DNA of 64,000 nt from Novosphingobium profundi (lineage in GTDB: Bacteria; Pseudomonadota; Alphaproteobacteria; Sphingomonadales; Sphingomonadaceae). Below, one piece after another: positions 53,901-63,528 of the stretch. The DNA lies in NCBI RefSeq assembly GCF_018491765.1, contig NZ_JABWCU010000003.1, forward strand, positions 248,001 through 312,000, in the 5' to 3' direction. The notes beneath the pieces were generated by a model. That model did not search any database, was not told where the DNA came from, and saw only the letters and a program-made list of their open reading frames with translations. A program made the position numbers and the translations under genes. Numbering within the stretch: the stretch's first letter is position 1; every line of letters starts with the position of its first letter.

Positions 53901-54389
53901 CTAGCGGGCCTCGGGATAGGTGATCGCCATCACCTCCCATTCCTTTTCGCCCGAGGGCAGGTGGACCTTGCGCAGATCACCGATGGCGGCGCCGCGAAGC
54001 GCCTTGGTGAGCGGGGCGCTCCAGCCGATGCGGCCCGCGCCCGCGTCCTGCTCGTCGTCGCCCACGAGCGTTACCACCTTGCGCGCGTCGTCCTCGTCGG
54101 CAAGTTCGACCGTCGCGCCAAAGAACACCTTGCCGCGCTCGACCTGCCGCGATGGGTCGATCACGCGCAGCTTCTTCATGCGCCGCGCGAGATAGCCCAG
54201 TTCGCGGTCGATCTCGCGCATGCGCTTGCGACCGTAGAGATAATCGCCGTTCTCCGAGCGGTCGCCGTTGCCCGCGGCCCACGAGACGATCTCCACGATC
54301 TCGGGGCGCTCCTTGCCGAGCAGGTGGTCGTAACGCGCGCGCAGCGCGGCAAATCCGGCGGGGGTGATCGGTGGGCCTTCGGGTTTCAT
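53901..54389 (-). CDS. greB: transcription elongation factor GreB
   Basis: A 162-residue Gre factor that enters the RNA polymerase secondary channel and stimulates cleavage of backtracked transcripts. The N-terminal coiled coil carries the acidic tip GDRSENGDYLYGRKRMREID, and the C-terminal FKBP-like domain ends PSGEKEWEVMAITY. YLYGRKRMREID is the mark that separates GreB from GreA. The ATG at 54389 follows GGATAGGG and was chosen over 54401. It is divergent from the glycosidase gene. Confidence 0.9.
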   Translation of the reverse strand: MKPEGPPITPAGFAALRARYDHLLGKERPEIVEIVSWAAGNGDRSENGDYLYGRKRMREIDRELGYLARRMKKLRVIDPSRQVERGKVFFGATVELADEDDARKVVTLVGDDEQDAGAGRIGWSAPLTKALRGAAIGDLRKVHLPSGEKEWEVMAITYPEAR

Positions 54390-54516
54390 TGCCCTATCCA
54401 TATGCCGCCCCACCGGGCCCGCCAAGTGCACACAAGCGCCTCTCCCCGACTTGCGGAGGAGCATTTAGTCCGACAAAAGGGGCGCGAGAGAAAAACCGGG
54501 ATCGAGGACCTGCCCC

Positions 54517-55905
54517 ATGACCGACCAGTCGTTCCATCTATCGCGCCGCCAGACTTTCCTCACCGGTGCCGGTCTCGCGGGCGCCGCGCTTTCAGCCGGG
54601 GCGCTTGCCGCCGCGCCGGCTTCCACCGTGGCGCCAGCCGCGCCCGGTGCTACGCTCGCACCGCGGCCGCCGATGGGTTGGAACAGCTGGAACAGCTTCG
54701 CTGGTACGATCAACGAGGCGCAGGCGCTCGAGACGGCCCAGATCATGGCGCAGAAGCTGCTGCCCTTTGGCTATGACGTCTTCACCGTCGACATCCAGTG
54801 GTACGAGCCCGAGGCTTCGAGCTATACCTACAATCCCAACCCGGTGCCCGCGCTCGACGGTTTTGCGCGGCTCGTGCCCGCGCCCAACCGCTTTCCCTCC
54901 TCGGCGGGCGGCAAGGGCTTCGCGACGCTCGCCGCGAAAGTCCATGCGCTGGGCCTGAAGTTCGGCATCCACGTCATGCGCGGGATCGCGCGCCATGCGG
55001 TCAAGCTCGACCTGCCGATCGCGGGCACGAAATACACCGCGCGCGACATCGCCGATACCTCCAGCATCTGCCCGTGGAACCCGGATATGTACGGTGTCGA
55101 CATGACGAAGCCCGGTGCCCAGGACTATTACGACGGGCTCTTCCGGATGTACGCCGAATGGGGCGTGGACTTCGTCAAGATGGACGACATGAGCCGTCCC
55201 TACGACGCCCACGCGCCGGAGATCGAGGCGGCGGCCAAGGCGATCGCGCGCTGCGGCCGGCCGATCATGCTCAGCCTCTCGCCGGGCGAAACCCCGGTGC
55301 CGCGTGGCGACCATGTCCGCCGGCACGCGCAGATGTGGCGCATTTCGGACGATTTCTGGGATGACTGGAAGCTGCTCGCGGCCCAGTTCACCCGGCTCGA
55401 GAACTGGAACGTGTGGATGGGGCCGGGCTCCTGGCCCGACGCCGACATGCTGCCGCTCGGGCGCCTTGCGCTGGGGGATCGCGACACCAAGTTCACGCCG
55501 GACGAGCAGCGGACATTGATGACCTTGTGGTCGATCGCGCGTTCGCCGCTGATCATGGGCGGCGACTTGCGCCACCTCGACGCGGCGACGCTTGCGCTGC
55601 TGACAAATCCGGAAGTCCTTGCCGTCAACCAGGCCGCGACGGGCGCCTGCCCGCATTTCCTGGCGGATGACCTCCGGGTCTGGACCGCGCGCGATGCACG
55701 GGGCTTCGCGAGCTACCTCGCGCTGTTCAACACCGCCGACACGGCGCGAGAGGTGTCGGTCGGGCTCGGCGCACTGGGCCTTGCGGGCAGTTTCGTGCAG
55801 CGCGATCTGTGGGCGCGGGCCCAGCTTGGCGACGTGAAGGGGCAAGTGACGGCCACGTTGCCCCCCCATGGATGCGCGCTCTACAAGCTCACGCCGCTCG
55901 TCTGA
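54517..55905 (+). CDS. GH27-family alpha-galactosidase-like glycosidase, Tat-exported
   Basis: A 462-residue glycoside hydrolase. A twin-arginine signal (SRRQTFLTG, from residue 9) targets it to the periplasm. The TIM barrel begins with PPMGWNSWNSF, the GH27 opening. The nucleophile Asp lies in DFVKMDD, and the acid/base Asp in MWRISDDFWDDW. ARSPLIMGGDLRHLD and a C-terminal beta domain ending HGCALYKLT complete it. Activity on alpha-galactosides is the family norm, though related members act on N-acetylgalactosamine or arabinopyranose. No sugar transporter is nearby. Confidence 0.87.
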   Translation: MTDQSFHLSRRQTFLTGAGLAGAALSAGALAAAPASTVAPAAPGATLAPRPPMGWNSWNSFAGTINEAQALETAQIMAQKLLPFGYDVFTVDIQWYEPEASSYTYNPNPVPALDGFARLVPAPNRFPSSAGGKGFATLAAKVHALGLKFGIHVMRGIARHAVKLDLPIAGTKYTARDIADTSSICPWNPDMYGVDMTKPGAQDYYDGLFRMYAEWGVDFVKMDDMSRPYDAHAPEIEAAAKAIARCGRPIMLSLSPGETPVPRGDHVRRHAQMWRISDDFWDDWKLLAAQFTRLENWNVWMGPGSWPDADMLPLGRLALGDRDTKFTPDEQRTLMTLWSIARSPLIMGGDLRHLDAATLALLTNPEVLAVNQAATGACPHFLADDLRVWTARDARGFASYLALFNTADTAREVSVGLGALGLAGSFVQRDLWARAQLGDVKGQVTATLPPHGCALYKLTPLV

Positions 55906-55914
55906 GACGGCGCG

Positions 55915-55937
55915 CGCCGGGGATCATTACCCCGGCG
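55915..55937. terminator. hairpin between convergent glycosidase and lytic transglycosylase genes
   Basis: CGCCGGGG (55915-55922) and CCCCGGCG (55930-55937) pair perfectly around a 7-base loop that contains the transglycosylase stop codon. There is no T-run. Confidence 0.45.
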
Positions 55938-57891
55938 AACGCTTGCCCATCAGCTTGCTGAGGAGATTGGGGCCTTTGTAGTCGGCCTTCTCGGGGTGCA
56001 TCGCGTCGTAGACGGTCGCGTTCTCGAGCACGCGCATGACGTAGTTCTTGGTCTCGTAGAACGGGATCTGCTCGATCCAATCGATCCAGTCGACCGAACC
56101 GGTGCGCGGGTCGCCATTGGCCGAGAGCCACTTGTTCACGTTGCCCGGCCCCGCGTTGTAGGCTGCGATGGCGAGCGGGCGCGCGCCGCCGTAGTAGTCC
56201 ATCATGCGCGCGAAGAACCCGGTGCCCAGACGCACGTTGTAGGTCGGATCGGTGATCAGCGCGCTCTGCGAATAGGACAGGCCGAGTTTTCCCGCGGTTT
56301 CGCGCGCGGTCGCCGGCATGAGCTGCATCAGGCCGCTGGCGCCGGCGTGGCTGACTGCGTTCTGGGCGAACTGGCTTTCCTGCCGGGTGAGGGCATGGGC
56401 CATCGTCCAGTCGCTGCCGGCGGGGACGGGCATCGTCGGGAAGGCGATCTCGCCGAATTCGCCGTAGCCTTCGCCATGCGCGCTCTGGCCCAGGATCACG
56501 GCAAGGTCACGCCGGCCCAGTTCGCGGGCGAGGTCGGCGACAAGGACGTAGTCGGCCTCGGTCTCGGCCTGGTCGGCAATCTCGCGGAAGAACTGGACGC
56601 CCGTGCGCCAGTCGGCGCCGCGGGCGACATCGCGCACGGCCTTGGTGATCGGCTTGGCCAAGAAGGCAGAGCGCTGGGCGGGAGTGGGCCTTGCGGATGG
56701 ACGCGTATCGAGATCGGGGAGCGGGCGCCCCAGACGCTCAAGCGAGAGCTGGCCGTAGAAGTAGTGGGGGTACTGCGCGGCCATCTCGAAGTAGCGCCGT
56801 GCGCCGCTCTCATCGCCAGCCTTGGAAAGCGCGCGGCCGGCCCAGTAGAACCCCTTGGAACGGGTGCCGGGCGTCTGTGCGGCCGCGCCATAGCGGTAGA
56901 AAAGCGGCGCGGCGCGGCGGGCATCGCCCAGTTGCCACAACGCCTTGGTGCCGCCCAGCCAGACCAGCGAGGTGTAGTCGTCGCGCAGGCGATAGGAGAG
57001 GCGACTGATGTCGGTTCCCGGCGCGAAGGCGTCGTCGATCGAGGCGGCGATCTGGACCGCGTTCGAGGCGCTTGTGCCGCGCGCGGCGGTCAGGAGTTCA
57101 CGCACCCACTTCTCGGGCTCGGGCACGGGTTCGCGCAAGGTGGGGCGGCTGACGAGATAGGCGATGGCGCCGGGCAGGTTGCCGTTGCGCCGTGCTTGCG
57201 AGACGCGGTTGTAGACGTAGCCAGGGTCGGTGTTCACGCTGGTGGGCAGGTCGAGCCCGAGCGAGCCGGGGGCGGTGCCCTGAAGCATCGCCAGGCGCTC
57301 CATGAACACGGCGCGGCGCGCGGGCGAGACGAACGAGATCTCGCGCTCGGCCTGCGCGGTCTGGCCCTGCCAGAGCAGCGCGTTCATGCGTGCGTCGTGG
57401 TCGGCCTGGGTGAACTGGCTCTGGTAGAGCGAGAGCAGTGTTGCCTCGGCGTTGTCCGAGAGGCTGCCGCCGCGCCAGGCCGCGCGCGCCTTCTCCAGCG
57501 CGTCGCCGCGGCGGACCGAGGACAGCGCGGTGGCGTAGCGTCCGGCGGCGTCGTTGCCGAGCGGCGGGAAGCGGTCGAAAAAGGCGATCACCGTCTGCGG
57601 GGAGGGCGACTCGCGCAGCATTGCCTTTTCGGCGTAGCCGCGAATCTTCTCCTCCTGCGGATAGCCGGGATAAGTGAGCAGGAAGCCGGCATAGGTGTCG
57701 AAATTGAGTCGGTCGGTGGCGACCAGGCGGCTCCAGGTGTCGATCGACTGGTGCACGCGCGGGTCCATGCTCTGCGCCTGCTGGGCCCGCGCAATGTCCC
57801 ATTCCCGCGCCTCTTGAGCCATTGCCGGGGTGGTCAGCGCCGCCAGCGCCACACTCGCCAGGAAAGAAGAAACACGTAACATACTGGACAT
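55927..57891 (-). CDS. slt: soluble lytic murein transglycosylase
   Basis: A 654-residue periplasmic enzyme that cleaves peptidoglycan glycan strands with 1,6-anhydro ring formation. The signal peptide is residues 1-25 (ending AMA|QE). The middle is a long alpha-superhelical ring (about 60-460) as in Slt70, and the C-terminal SLT domain has the catalytic Glu in ALTRQESQF, with ASGLMQLMPATA and IAAYNAGPGNVNKWL. ATG codons at 57891 and 57882 are both possible; the former was used. It is divergent from dapA, with 101 bases between. Confidence 0.92.
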   Translation of the reverse strand: MSSMLRVSSFLASVALAALTTPAMAQEAREWDIARAQQAQSMDPRVHQSIDTWSRLVATDRLNFDTYAGFLLTYPGYPQEEKIRGYAEKAMLRESPSPQTVIAFFDRFPPLGNDAAGRYATALSSVRRGDALEKARAAWRGGSLSDNAEATLLSLYQSQFTQADHDARMNALLWQGQTAQAEREISFVSPARRAVFMERLAMLQGTAPGSLGLDLPTSVNTDPGYVYNRVSQARRNGNLPGAIAYLVSRPTLREPVPEPEKWVRELLTAARGTSASNAVQIAASIDDAFAPGTDISRLSYRLRDDYTSLVWLGGTKALWQLGDARRAAPLFYRYGAAAQTPGTRSKGFYWAGRALSKAGDESGARRYFEMAAQYPHYFYGQLSLERLGRPLPDLDTRPSARPTPAQRSAFLAKPITKAVRDVARGADWRTGVQFFREIADQAETEADYVLVADLARELGRRDLAVILGQSAHGEGYGEFGEIAFPTMPVPAGSDWTMAHALTRQESQFAQNAVSHAGASGLMQLMPATARETAGKLGLSYSQSALITDPTYNVRLGTGFFARMMDYYGGARPLAIAAYNAGPGNVNKWLSANGDPRTGSVDWIDWIEQIPFYETKNYVMRVLENATVYDAMHPEKADYKGPNLLSKLMGKRSPG

Positions 57892-57992
57892 CGTGGAGGG
57901 AGGCTCCTTATCAGGCGCTGAATGTAAGGCGCGATGAGGACGCATGTTCCCTCGCCGCTCCGGACAATTGCGCATCACTAGGGGTAAAGTCC

Positions 57993-58874
57993 ATGTTCTC
58001 GGGTTCCATTCCGGCACTTGTCACACCGTTTCGGGACGGTGCCTTCGATGAAGCGGCGTTCCGCCGCCTGGTCGACTGGCAGATCGAAAGCGGTTCGTCG
58101 GCGCTTGTTCCGTGCGGGACCACGGGGGAAAACTCCACGCTTTCCAACGCCGAGCACCACCGCGTGATCGAGGTTTGCATCGAGCAGGCGGCGGGCCGCG
58201 TGCCGGTTATCGCGGGCTGTGGCAGCAACGATACGATGAACGCACTTCTCCACATGAATTTCTCCAAGAAGTGCGGGGCAACCGCCGCCTTGGTGGTCGC
58301 GCCCTACTACAACAAGCCCAGCCAGGAAGGCCTGCTGGCGCATTTCTCGTACCTCGCCGAGCATGCCGACCTTCCGATCCTGCTTTACAACGTGCCGGGC
58401 CGCACCGTGTCCGATCTCAAGCCCGAGACCGTGTGCGAACTCGCGCGACGCTACCCGGACAAGATCATCGGCATCAAGGATGCAAGCGGTGACCTGAGCC
58501 GTGTGACCGACCACCGCATGGGCATCGCCAAGGACTTCTGCATGCTCTCGGGCGATGACGAGCTGGCGCTGCCGTTCAACGCGGCGGGCGGCACGGGGTG
58601 CATCTCGGTGACGGCCAACGTCGCGCCCGCGCTGTGCGCCGAATTCCAGGCGGCCTGCGCGGCCAACGACCTGGCCAGGGCGCGCGAGCTCAACGACAAG
58701 CTCTACCCGCTGCACTATGCGATGTTCGAGGATTCCTCGCCGGGCCCGTGCAAGTACGCGCTTGCGCAAGTCCACGACTGGATCGAGAACGAGCTGCGCC
58801 TTCCGCTCGTGCCCTGCAACGAGCGCGCGCGCACCGCGGTCGACGAGGCGCTGGTCCACGCCGGACTGCTCTGA
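57993..58874 (+). CDS. dapA: 4-hydroxy-tetrahydrodipicolinate synthase
   Basis: A 293-residue aldolase that condenses pyruvate with aspartate semialdehyde in the lysine/diaminopimelate pathway. The Schiff-base Lys is K162 ([10 protein letters not shown]), the proton-relay Tyr is Y132 (LLYNVPGRT), and Thr43-Thr44 lie in [25 protein letters not shown] is the family signature. AGGGG precedes the ATG at 57993. The upstream gap also contains the slt promoter region. A compact terminator follows. Confidence 0.96.
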   Translation: MFSGSIPALVTPFRDGAFDEAAFRRLVDWQIESGSSALVPCGTTGENSTLSNAEHHRVIEVCIEQAAGRVPVIAGCGSNDTMNALLHMNFSKKCGATAALVVAPYYNKPSQEGLLAHFSYLAEHADLPILLYNVPGRTVSDLKPETVCELARRYPDKIIGIKDASGDLSRVTDHRMGIAKDFCMLSGDDELALPFNAAGGTGCISVTANVAPALCAEFQAACAANDLARARELNDKLYPLHYAMFEDSSPGPCKYALAQVHDWIENELRLPLVPCNERARTAVDEALVHAGLL

Positions 58875-58896
58875 GCCCGGCGGCCGGGCGCCTTTT
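58875..58896 (+). terminator. Rho-independent terminator after dapA
   Basis: GCCCGG pairs with CCGGGC around a 3-base loop and is followed by GCCTTTT. It starts directly after the dapA stop codon. Confidence 0.7.
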
Positions 58897-59023
58897 CCAA
58901 GGGCCCGGCGTCGCGCGCAGGCTGATCCAAGGGGAAGCGGCGGGGCGAGCAGTGCGACAATGTCGCTCATGTCGTTTTCAGCCGTTTCCTTTTGCGCTGC
59001 GGATCACTACATGCGCCTACATC

Positions 59024-59506
59024 ATGGCACGTCCGCAACGCACAGAATTCGAAAAGACCAAGACCGTCGCCGAAAATCGCCGGGCCCGCTTCGACTATCA
59101 CATCGAGGATAAGTTCGAGGCCGGGATCGCGTTGACCGGGACCGAGGTCAAATCGCTGCGCTTCGGCGAAGGTTCGATCGCTGAATCCTACGCCGAGATC
59201 AGCGGCGGCGAATGCTGGCTGATCAACGCCAACGTGCCCGAATTCAGCCATGGCAACCGCTTCAATCACGAACCCAAGCGGCCGCGCAAGCTGCTTCTGC
59301 ACGAGCGCCAGATCGCCCGCCTGCAGGGCGCTGTGGAGCGCAAGGGCATGACGCTCGTCCCGCTCTCGGTCTATTTCAACTCGCGTGGGCGGGCGAAGGT
59401 CGAATTGGCCCTTGCCAAGGGCAAAAACGCGGCGGACAAGCGCAACACGGTCAAGGAGCGTGACTGGAAGCGCGAGCAAGGCCGGCTTTTGCGAGAACAC
59501 GGATGA
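59024..59506 (+). CDS. smpB: SsrA-binding protein
   Basis: A 160-residue tmRNA-binding protein used in trans-translation to rescue stalled ribosomes. The N-terminal domain has [20 protein letters not shown] and [18 protein letters not shown]; the basic C-terminal tail begins [16 protein letters not shown]. The 149-base gap after dapA should hold its promoter. Its stop overlaps the next start (ATGA). Confidence 0.96.
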   Translation: MARPQRTEFEKTKTVAENRRARFDYHIEDKFEAGIALTGTEVKSLRFGEGSIAESYAEISGGECWLINANVPEFSHGNRFNHEPKRPRKLLLHERQIARLQGAVERKGMTLVPLSVYFNSRGRAKVELALAKGKNAADKRNTVKERDWKREQGRLLREHG

Positions 59507-60084
59507 GCACGGCCTTCGGGCGTCTGGCAAGCTGGCTGCACCAGCAGATGCCAACCCATCAGCAGATCGAGGCGAACCGCTTCACCGCTCCCCTGGCGCG
59601 GCGCGGGGAGCTGTTCCGCTTCACGCGCCGGTCGGTTCCACGCGGCGTGGCGGCCGGTCTGTTCGTGGGAATCTTCGCGCTCATCCCGGGGGTGCAGATC
59701 ATCGGCTCGGCGCTGACCTGCGTGCCGGTGCGCGGCAATATCCCGCTCGCGGTGGCGATGACCTTCGTGAGCAATCCCTTTACTACGCTCTTCGTGATCC
59801 TCCCGCTCGCGGTGACCATCGGCAACCTGTTCGGCTTCCACGCCGATATCGGCACGATCACGGTGATGATGGAGCACCACGCCAGCCTCGGCCAGTGGTG
59901 GCACTGGGTGCTGTCGGACACCGCGCCGGCGATCGTGCTCGGGCTGTTCCTCCAGGCCGTCGTGGCCTCGGTGCTCGGCTATGGCGTCGCGGCGGGCCTG
60001 TGGCGCCTGCGCATCGCGGGCAAGCACCGGCGCCGGCTTGCCCGGTCGGCTTCAAGCCCAGCCACGCAAAGCGTCGAGGCATGA
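59503..60084 (+). CDS. DUF2062 membrane protein, first of a tandem pair
   Basis: A 193-residue protein with the DUF2062 signature [17 protein letters not shown] and [11 protein letters not shown], and three or four membrane segments. A predicted basic N-terminus ([19 protein letters not shown]) and tail flank the membrane part. Function is unknown. It overlaps smpB and its paralogue by 4 bases on each side, so it lies in a translationally coupled run that leads to cckA. Confidence 0.85.
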   Translation: MSTAFGRLASWLHQQMPTHQQIEANRFTAPLARRGELFRFTRRSVPRGVAAGLFVGIFALIPGVQIIGSALTCVPVRGNIPLAVAMTFVSNPFTTLFVILPLAVTIGNLFGFHADIGTITVMMEHHASLGQWWHWVLSDTAPAIVLGLFLQAVVASVLGYGVAAGLWRLRIAGKHRRRLARSASSPATQSVEA

Positions 60085-60680
60085 GCACGCGTACGCTCCT
60101 CCAACGGATTTCGGGCGCGCTCCACAAGCGCCTGCCCAGCCGTGAGGACGTCGCCGCCAACAAGTGGCTGGCCCCGGTCGCGGGCCGTGCGCTCAGTCCC
60201 GAACTCTGGCGTTTTACCCGCCGCTCGGTCCCGCGCGGCGTGGCGCTGGGCCTGTTCGCGGCCTTCATCGTGCCGCTGGGGCAGATATTCCTCGCCTGCC
60301 TGCTGGCATTTCCGGCGCGCGCGAATGTCGCGGTCGCCGCACTGCTGACCTTCGTCACCAATCCGTTCACCTTGCCGTTCTGGTTCGTCGTCGCGAACCG
60401 TGTCGGGCATTTCTTCCTGCGTCCGGGAAGCGGAGACGAAATCGTCCAGTCGGCCGCGAACGGCAGTGCGGTGTGGAACGACATCAACTGGTTCGCCCAT
60501 TCGGCGGGGCAGGCGGCGCTCGGCTTCGTGGTGCTCGCACTGGTCAGTTCGGCGCTCGGGCATCTTGTCGCGGGGTGGGTCTGGCGGTACTGGATCGGAC
60601 ACAAGCACCGCGAGCGGCGCCTGCGGCAGTCGCAGCCCCGGGTCGCCGCGGTTTCGGAAGGGACGGATAAGGGCGAGTGA
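60081..60680 (+). CDS. DUF2062 membrane protein, second of a tandem pair
   Basis: A 199-residue paralogue of the previous gene: [17 protein letters not shown] and FVTNPFTLPFW repeat the signature, with a similar N-terminal LPSREDVAANKWLAPV. The C-terminal half has diverged and adds a soluble segment (PGSGDEIVQSAANGSAVW). It overlaps cckA by 4 bases (GTGA). Gene duplication is evident; function unknown. Confidence 0.85.
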   Translation: MSTRTLLQRISGALHKRLPSREDVAANKWLAPVAGRALSPELWRFTRRSVPRGVALGLFAAFIVPLGQIFLACLLAFPARANVAVAALLTFVTNPFTLPFWFVVANRVGHFFLRPGSGDEIVQSAANGSAVWNDINWFAHSAGQAALGFVVLALVSSALGHLVAGWVWRYWIGHKHRERRLRQSQPRVAAVSEGTDKGE

Positions 60681-63124
60681 TCGGATCGGACGAAGCATCG
60701 CAACCTGGCGCGTCCAGGGCCTTTTCCGATCCGCTGGTCGTCCTGCTTGCCCTGGCGGCCAGCCTCGCGCTGGTGTGGGGCGTCTCGCGCGATCCGATCC
60801 TGACGGGCGTCTACGGCGCGGCGCTGCTGGGTCTGGCGGCGCTGGCCTGGTACCATTCGCGAAGGCGCGAGGACACCGTTCACCCCGACTTCGCGCCGCC
60901 GGACTGGTCGGTCACCGTGGCCGCGATCGACCATCCCGACGTTGCGGTCGCGATCACCGACAGGGCCGGGCGCCTGACGTGCGCCAACGCCACCTTCGAG
61001 GGGACGTTCGGCGTCGTCGCGGCACCGCCTGCGCTGGGTTTCGCGCCCGCCGTGCAGGACCGCCTCTCCGACGTCACCCGCATCGCGCAGCGCGACGGGC
61101 AGGCCTCGTGCGAAGTCTCGGACGAGCAGGGCACCTGCTGGCGTGCCGACGTACGCCGGGCCGGGCGCGGCGACGATTTCCTCGTCTGGAGCTTCACGCC
61201 GCTCTCCGCGCCAAATCTCGTCGATGACCTCATCGCCCGCCTTGAAGGTGGTCTCGGCCGAGCGCTGGCGCGCGCCGAGATCGCGGCCGCGCTGGTCGAT
61301 CCGGACGGTACGATCCGCGCCACCTCCGCGCTTTTCGCCGAACGTGCCGCGGGGCAGGCCGAAGCCGTGCTCACGGGAACCGATTTCGTCGCGCTGCTCG
61401 CGCAGGACGAAAACGGCGGCATCGGCTGGGCCCGCGAGGGCGGGCATGGCGAACCACTCATCCTCTACCACGTGCCGGTTGCTTCGCCCGAAGCGCCCGA
61501 TCCGCTCGACGAGGCGACCACGCCGTCGCTGATGCTGGCAGTCTCGGCGTCGCAGGGGATCGGGGCCGGCAGTGGCGCAAGCAGCGCCTCGCCGCATCTC
61601 GAGGCGCTGCTGGGGCAGCTTCCGCTCGGCCTCGCCATGGCCGATCGCGACGGCCGCCTGCTGTTCGCCAATGCCGCCTTCCTGCGCGCGGCGGGATGCG
61701 AGGGGCAGGACGCGCCGACTTATCCCACCGACCTCGTCGTGCGCGACGACAAGCGTGCGCTGTCCGAGGCGATCCGCCGCTTTGCCCAGGGCCCCGCGAC
61801 GGCGGGCGACATCGCCGTGCGGCTTACCGCGCAGGCCGAGGATCCGGTCTCGCTCAGCCTTGCCGGTGTGCGCGGGCTTGGCGATGCCGCGGTGCTGCTC
61901 GGCCTGACCGACAATTCGGAGGAGACCCGGCTCAAGCGGCAGGTCGCGCAGGCCACCAAGATGCAGGCGGTAGGTCAGCTGGCGGGCGGGGTCGCGCACG
62001 ATTTCAACAACGTGCTCACCGCGATCCTGGGCACCTGCGACCTCATGCTGATGCGCCACACGCCCGGCGATTCGGACTACGACGACATCCAGCAGATCCG
62101 CGCCAATTCGAACCGCGCGGCCTCGCTCACACGCCAGCTCCTGGCCTTCTCGCGCCAGCAGACGCTGCGCCCCGAAGTCATCCAGCTGCCCGACGTGGTG
62201 GCCGACGTCGCGCAGATGCTTCGCCGCCTGATCGGCGAGAAAATCGAGCTGGTGGTGAAGCACGACCGTGATCTGGGTCCGGTGCGCGCCGACCCGACGC
62301 AGCTCGAACAGGTGATCGTCAACTTGTGCGTCAACGCGCGCGACGCGATGCAGGCGCGCGGCGACGGTTCGGGCAAGCTGACCTTGTCCACGCGCAAGGT
62401 GGCGACCACCGAACTGCGCGCCCAGCGCAGCGAGATCATCCCGGCGGGCGACTACACCGCGCTCATCGTCGAGGACACCGGCGGCGGCATTCCGCCCGAA
62501 GTGGTAGGCAAGATCTTCGAGCCCTTCTTCACCACCAAGGAGCAGGGCAAGGGGACGGGGCTGGGCCTCTCGACGGTCTATGGCATCGTCAAGCAATCGG
62601 GTGGCTTCATTTTCGTCGAGAGTGAAGTGGGCAAGGGCACCCGCTTCATCGTCTATCTGCCGGTACATCACCTGGCCCCGGGCGCGTCGGCAGCGCCGGT
62701 CGCCGAAGCGGAACCCGAGGCGGAGCCCAGCCAGTGGGCCGGTGGCGGGCGCGTGCTGTTGGTCGAGGACGAGGTCACCGTGCGCATCATTGCTGAACGC
62801 GCGCTCCTGCGGCAGGGCTACGAGGTGACTTGTGCGCAGGACGGCGAGGATGGCCTTGCCATCGTCGAAGACGTGGTCGCGGCCGGCGGCGGCTTCGATC
62901 TCGTCGTATCCGACGTGGTCATGCCCGGGCTCGACGGACCCGGGATGGCGCGGGCGATCCGGGGCATCGTGCCCGGGCTGCCGGTGCTGTTCATGTCGGG
63001 CTATGCCGAGGAACAGCTGCGCAAGGAGATCGGCCTTGCCAACGCCTGGTTCATGCCCAAGCCCTTTTCGGTCCAGCAACTTTCCGAGAAGGTCGGCGAC
63101 GTCCTGGCGAAGGCCGCGCGCTAA
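60677..63124 (+). CDS. cckA: hybrid cell-cycle sensor kinase CckA
   Basis: An 815-residue hybrid histidine kinase of the CckA type, which feeds the ChpT-CtrA phosphorelay in alphaproteobacteria. Two N-terminal membrane segments (about 17-58) precede two or more PAS-like regions (80-200 and 305-425). The catalytic core has phospho-acceptor H441 (GGVAHDFNNVLTAI), VIVNLCVNARDAM and GKGTGLGLSTVYG. A C-terminal receiver has phospho-acceptor D746 (VVSDVVMPGLDG). The start is GTG at 60677 with AAGGGCGA just upstream. It is coupled to smpB and the DUF2062 genes. No ctrA or chpT is in the window. Confidence 0.94.
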   Translation: MIGSDEASQPGASRAFSDPLVVLLALAASLALVWGVSRDPILTGVYGAALLGLAALAWYHSRRREDTVHPDFAPPDWSVTVAAIDHPDVAVAITDRAGRLTCANATFEGTFGVVAAPPALGFAPAVQDRLSDVTRIAQRDGQASCEVSDEQGTCWRADVRRAGRGDDFLVWSFTPLSAPNLVDDLIARLEGGLGRALARAEIAAALVDPDGTIRATSALFAERAAGQAEAVLTGTDFVALLAQDENGGIGWAREGGHGEPLILYHVPVASPEAPDPLDEATTPSLMLAVSASQGIGAGSGASSASPHLEALLGQLPLGLAMADRDGRLLFANAAFLRAAGCEGQDAPTYPTDLVVRDDKRALSEAIRRFAQGPATAGDIAVRLTAQAEDPVSLSLAGVRGLGDAAVLLGLTDNSEETRLKRQVAQATKMQAVGQLAGGVAHDFNNVLTAILGTCDLMLMRHTPGDSDYDDIQQIRANSNRAASLTRQLLAFSRQQTLRPEVIQLPDVVADVAQMLRRLIGEKIELVVKHDRDLGPVRADPTQLEQVIVNLCVNARDAMQARGDGSGKLTLSTRKVATTELRAQRSEIIPAGDYTALIVEDTGGGIPPEVVGKIFEPFFTTKEQGKGTGLGLSTVYGIVKQSGGFIFVESEVGKGTRFIVYLPVHHLAPGASAAPVAEAEPEAEPSQWAGGGRVLLVEDEVTVRIIAERALLRQGYEVTCAQDGEDGLAIVEDVVAAGGGFDLVVSDVVMPGLDGPGMARAIRGIVPGLPVLFMSGYAEEQLRKEIGLANAWFMPKPFSVQQLSEKVGDVLAKAAR

Positions 63125-63528
63125 GGCTCGCGGCTGTGCGCGACGCATCGAAACAGTGGAAAAACGCTTAGGGCCTGCGGGCCGGGACAGGCAGGCCTTC
63201 TCGCCTGCTCAGGTGCGCATGCGCGCGTGGCGATCGTGATTGCGAGGTGGCGCGTCTAGGTGCTTTCGGGGCGGGCCCCGGGTGGCTTCATAGTGAACCC
63301 GCAAGGGCTGGTTCCCGCGCCCGCTGAGGCTTTTGCGTCGGTCATGCGGGGTGCGCGCGGACTGTGCCCCGCCGGGCTGCCAGCCTTGGTGCAGGGCGGT
63401 GCCGGGGGCGGGGATTAAAAATTGTCCATTCCTGCATGTTCTCATCTTGTTCACGTGGAACAAATGCGATACATGGCTCCCGGTGACGTTGACCTTTCCG
63501 GTCAGCCCGGTAGCAAAGGGGAAGTTTT
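63125..63528. other. 404-base intergenic region between cckA and recA
   Basis: No convincing gene was found. It should hold the end of the cckA transcript, with a weak GCCTGC/GCAGGC hairpin at 63173-63196, and the recA promoter. The AT-rich segment 63415-63480 contains the SOS box; TTGTTC (63447-63452) with GATACA (63468-63473) is a loose -35/-10 candidate overlapping the box, which would suit repression by LexA. Confidence 0.5.
63438..63452 (+). promoter_or_regulatory. LexA-binding SOS box of recA
   Basis: GTTCTCATCTTGTTC matches the alphaproteobacterial consensus GTTC-N7-GTTC exactly, and lies 77 bases before the recA ATG. Confidence 0.88.

Noticed and set aside
59858..63148. 1096-codon leftward frame over the DUF2062 genes and cckA
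   Set aside because: The rightward genes have complete kinase and receiver motifs with coupled starts; the antisense frame has no domain.
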